Program-made: the position numbers and the translations under genes | Notes under the pieces: generated by a model | Databases searched by the model: none | Told to the model about the DNA's origin: nothing | The model's input: the letters and a program-made list of their open reading frames with translations, nothing else | Part shown: positions 63,765 to 64,000 of the stretch, one piece after another | Layout: each line of letters begins with the position of its first letter | Position numbering within the stretch: position 1 is the first letter of the stretch | DNA from: UBA685 sp049890215 | GTDB lineage: Bacteria; Pseudomonadota; Alphaproteobacteria; Puniceispirillales; Puniceispirillaceae | Length of the DNA stretch: 64,000 bases | Assembly (NCBI GenBank): GCA_049890215.1 | Contig: JBMHBX010000041.1 | Location: 1 to 64,000 of the forward strand | Direction: 5' to 3'

Positions 63765-64000
63765 GTTTCAAAAAAAACGATATAAAGAGCCCATCATAAA
63801 TCTGCCTGTTATTTGCTGTGGGCGGATATAGAAAACCAACTATGCTGGATGAAAGACTTTCGCCATATTTGTCCAGTGATATTTCCGGCGCTTTATTGCA
63901 AAGCTCTGGCAGCAAATAAATATCACAGCCTTGTCCAGCAAAGGCAGTGTGATGGTATGAAGACCATCATCATATGGCACCTAACGGAGAACATAATTGT
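63765..64000 (+). other. Probable rpsA leader/promoter region
   Basis: No coding sequence ends here; an antisense frame (63529-63915) overlapping cmk is rejected. A two-part hairpin (TCACA-GCCTT / AAGGC-AG-TGTGA) lies at 63923-63952, and a GGAGAA precedes the window end. After cmk the next gene is normally rpsA (ribosomal protein S1), so this is probably its promoter and 5' untranslated region. The gene itself is outside the window. Confidence 0.45.

Noticed and set aside
63529..63915. 128-codon minus-strand frame
   Set aside because: Antisense to cmk, no ribosome site, no recognisable domain.

Overview
The window is ordinary chromosomal DNA of a free-living, AT-leaning alphaproteobacterium. 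Alphaproteobacterial markers are FzlA, the FYDLN-acid (TIGR02300) protein, Irr, the COQ7-type ubiquinone hydroxylase, the short PssA/Psd pair and an NDUFA9-like reductase next to UppP. Gene content and style (dense, small operons, many transporters and hydrolases, a probable haloacetate dehalogenase) fit a marine lineage such as the SAR116 clade; that placement is inference. No phage, insertion sequence, CRISPR array or rRNA operon was seen.

Layout. 0-6 kb: a secreted Ala-rich protein, 3-hydroxyisobutyrate dehydrogenase, then yqaA-dsbB-coq7 and an HNH protein. 6-13 kb: gluQ, panB-panC behind fur, a DMT exporter, pssA-psd and a zincin-like metallopeptidase. 13-20 kb: an exported Ig-like repeat protein, a photolyase-like protein with its FAD domain at the N terminus, and transporters (AEC, BioY, NCS2). 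20-24 kb: a type I secretion operon in which all three genes are broken (TolC: amber codon; ABC transporter: large internal deletion; HlyD: amber codon), followed by an intact thiamine pyrophosphokinase. 24-38 kb: trmL, a FadB/FadJ-like beta-oxidation protein, tRNA-Ser(GGA), lepA, leuA, then the minus-strand translation cluster thrS-infC-rpmI-rplT-pheS-pheT. 38-50 kb: GT4 glycosyltransferase, fzlA, gltB-gltD, uppP. 50-53.7 kb: a tightly overlapped operon of a fluoroacetate-dehalogenase-like hydrolase, a HIT protein, a small membrane protein and a BaiN-like flavoprotein. 53.7-56.5 kb: katG with irr upstream. 56.5-61 kb: GT25, nitroreductase, RNase D-like exonuclease and lptC-lptA-lptB. 61-64 kb: tRNA-Ala(GGC), the FYDLN protein, aroA-cmk and what is probably the rpsA leader.

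Most noteworthy. (1) pheT, essential, carries an in-frame TGA where the family has Trp, in the leaky UGA-C context. (2) The type I secretion operon is degraded at three separate points while its reading frames stay open. (3) infC appears to start at AUA, placed behind a good Shine-Dalgarno eight codons upstream of the first ATG. (4) The photolyase-like protein has a reversed domain order. (5) The dehalogenase-like hydrolase keeps every catalytic and halide-pocket residue of characterised fluoroacetate dehalogenases. TGA and TAG both end normal genes here, so a changed genetic code is unlikely. No wholly new multigene system was recognised.
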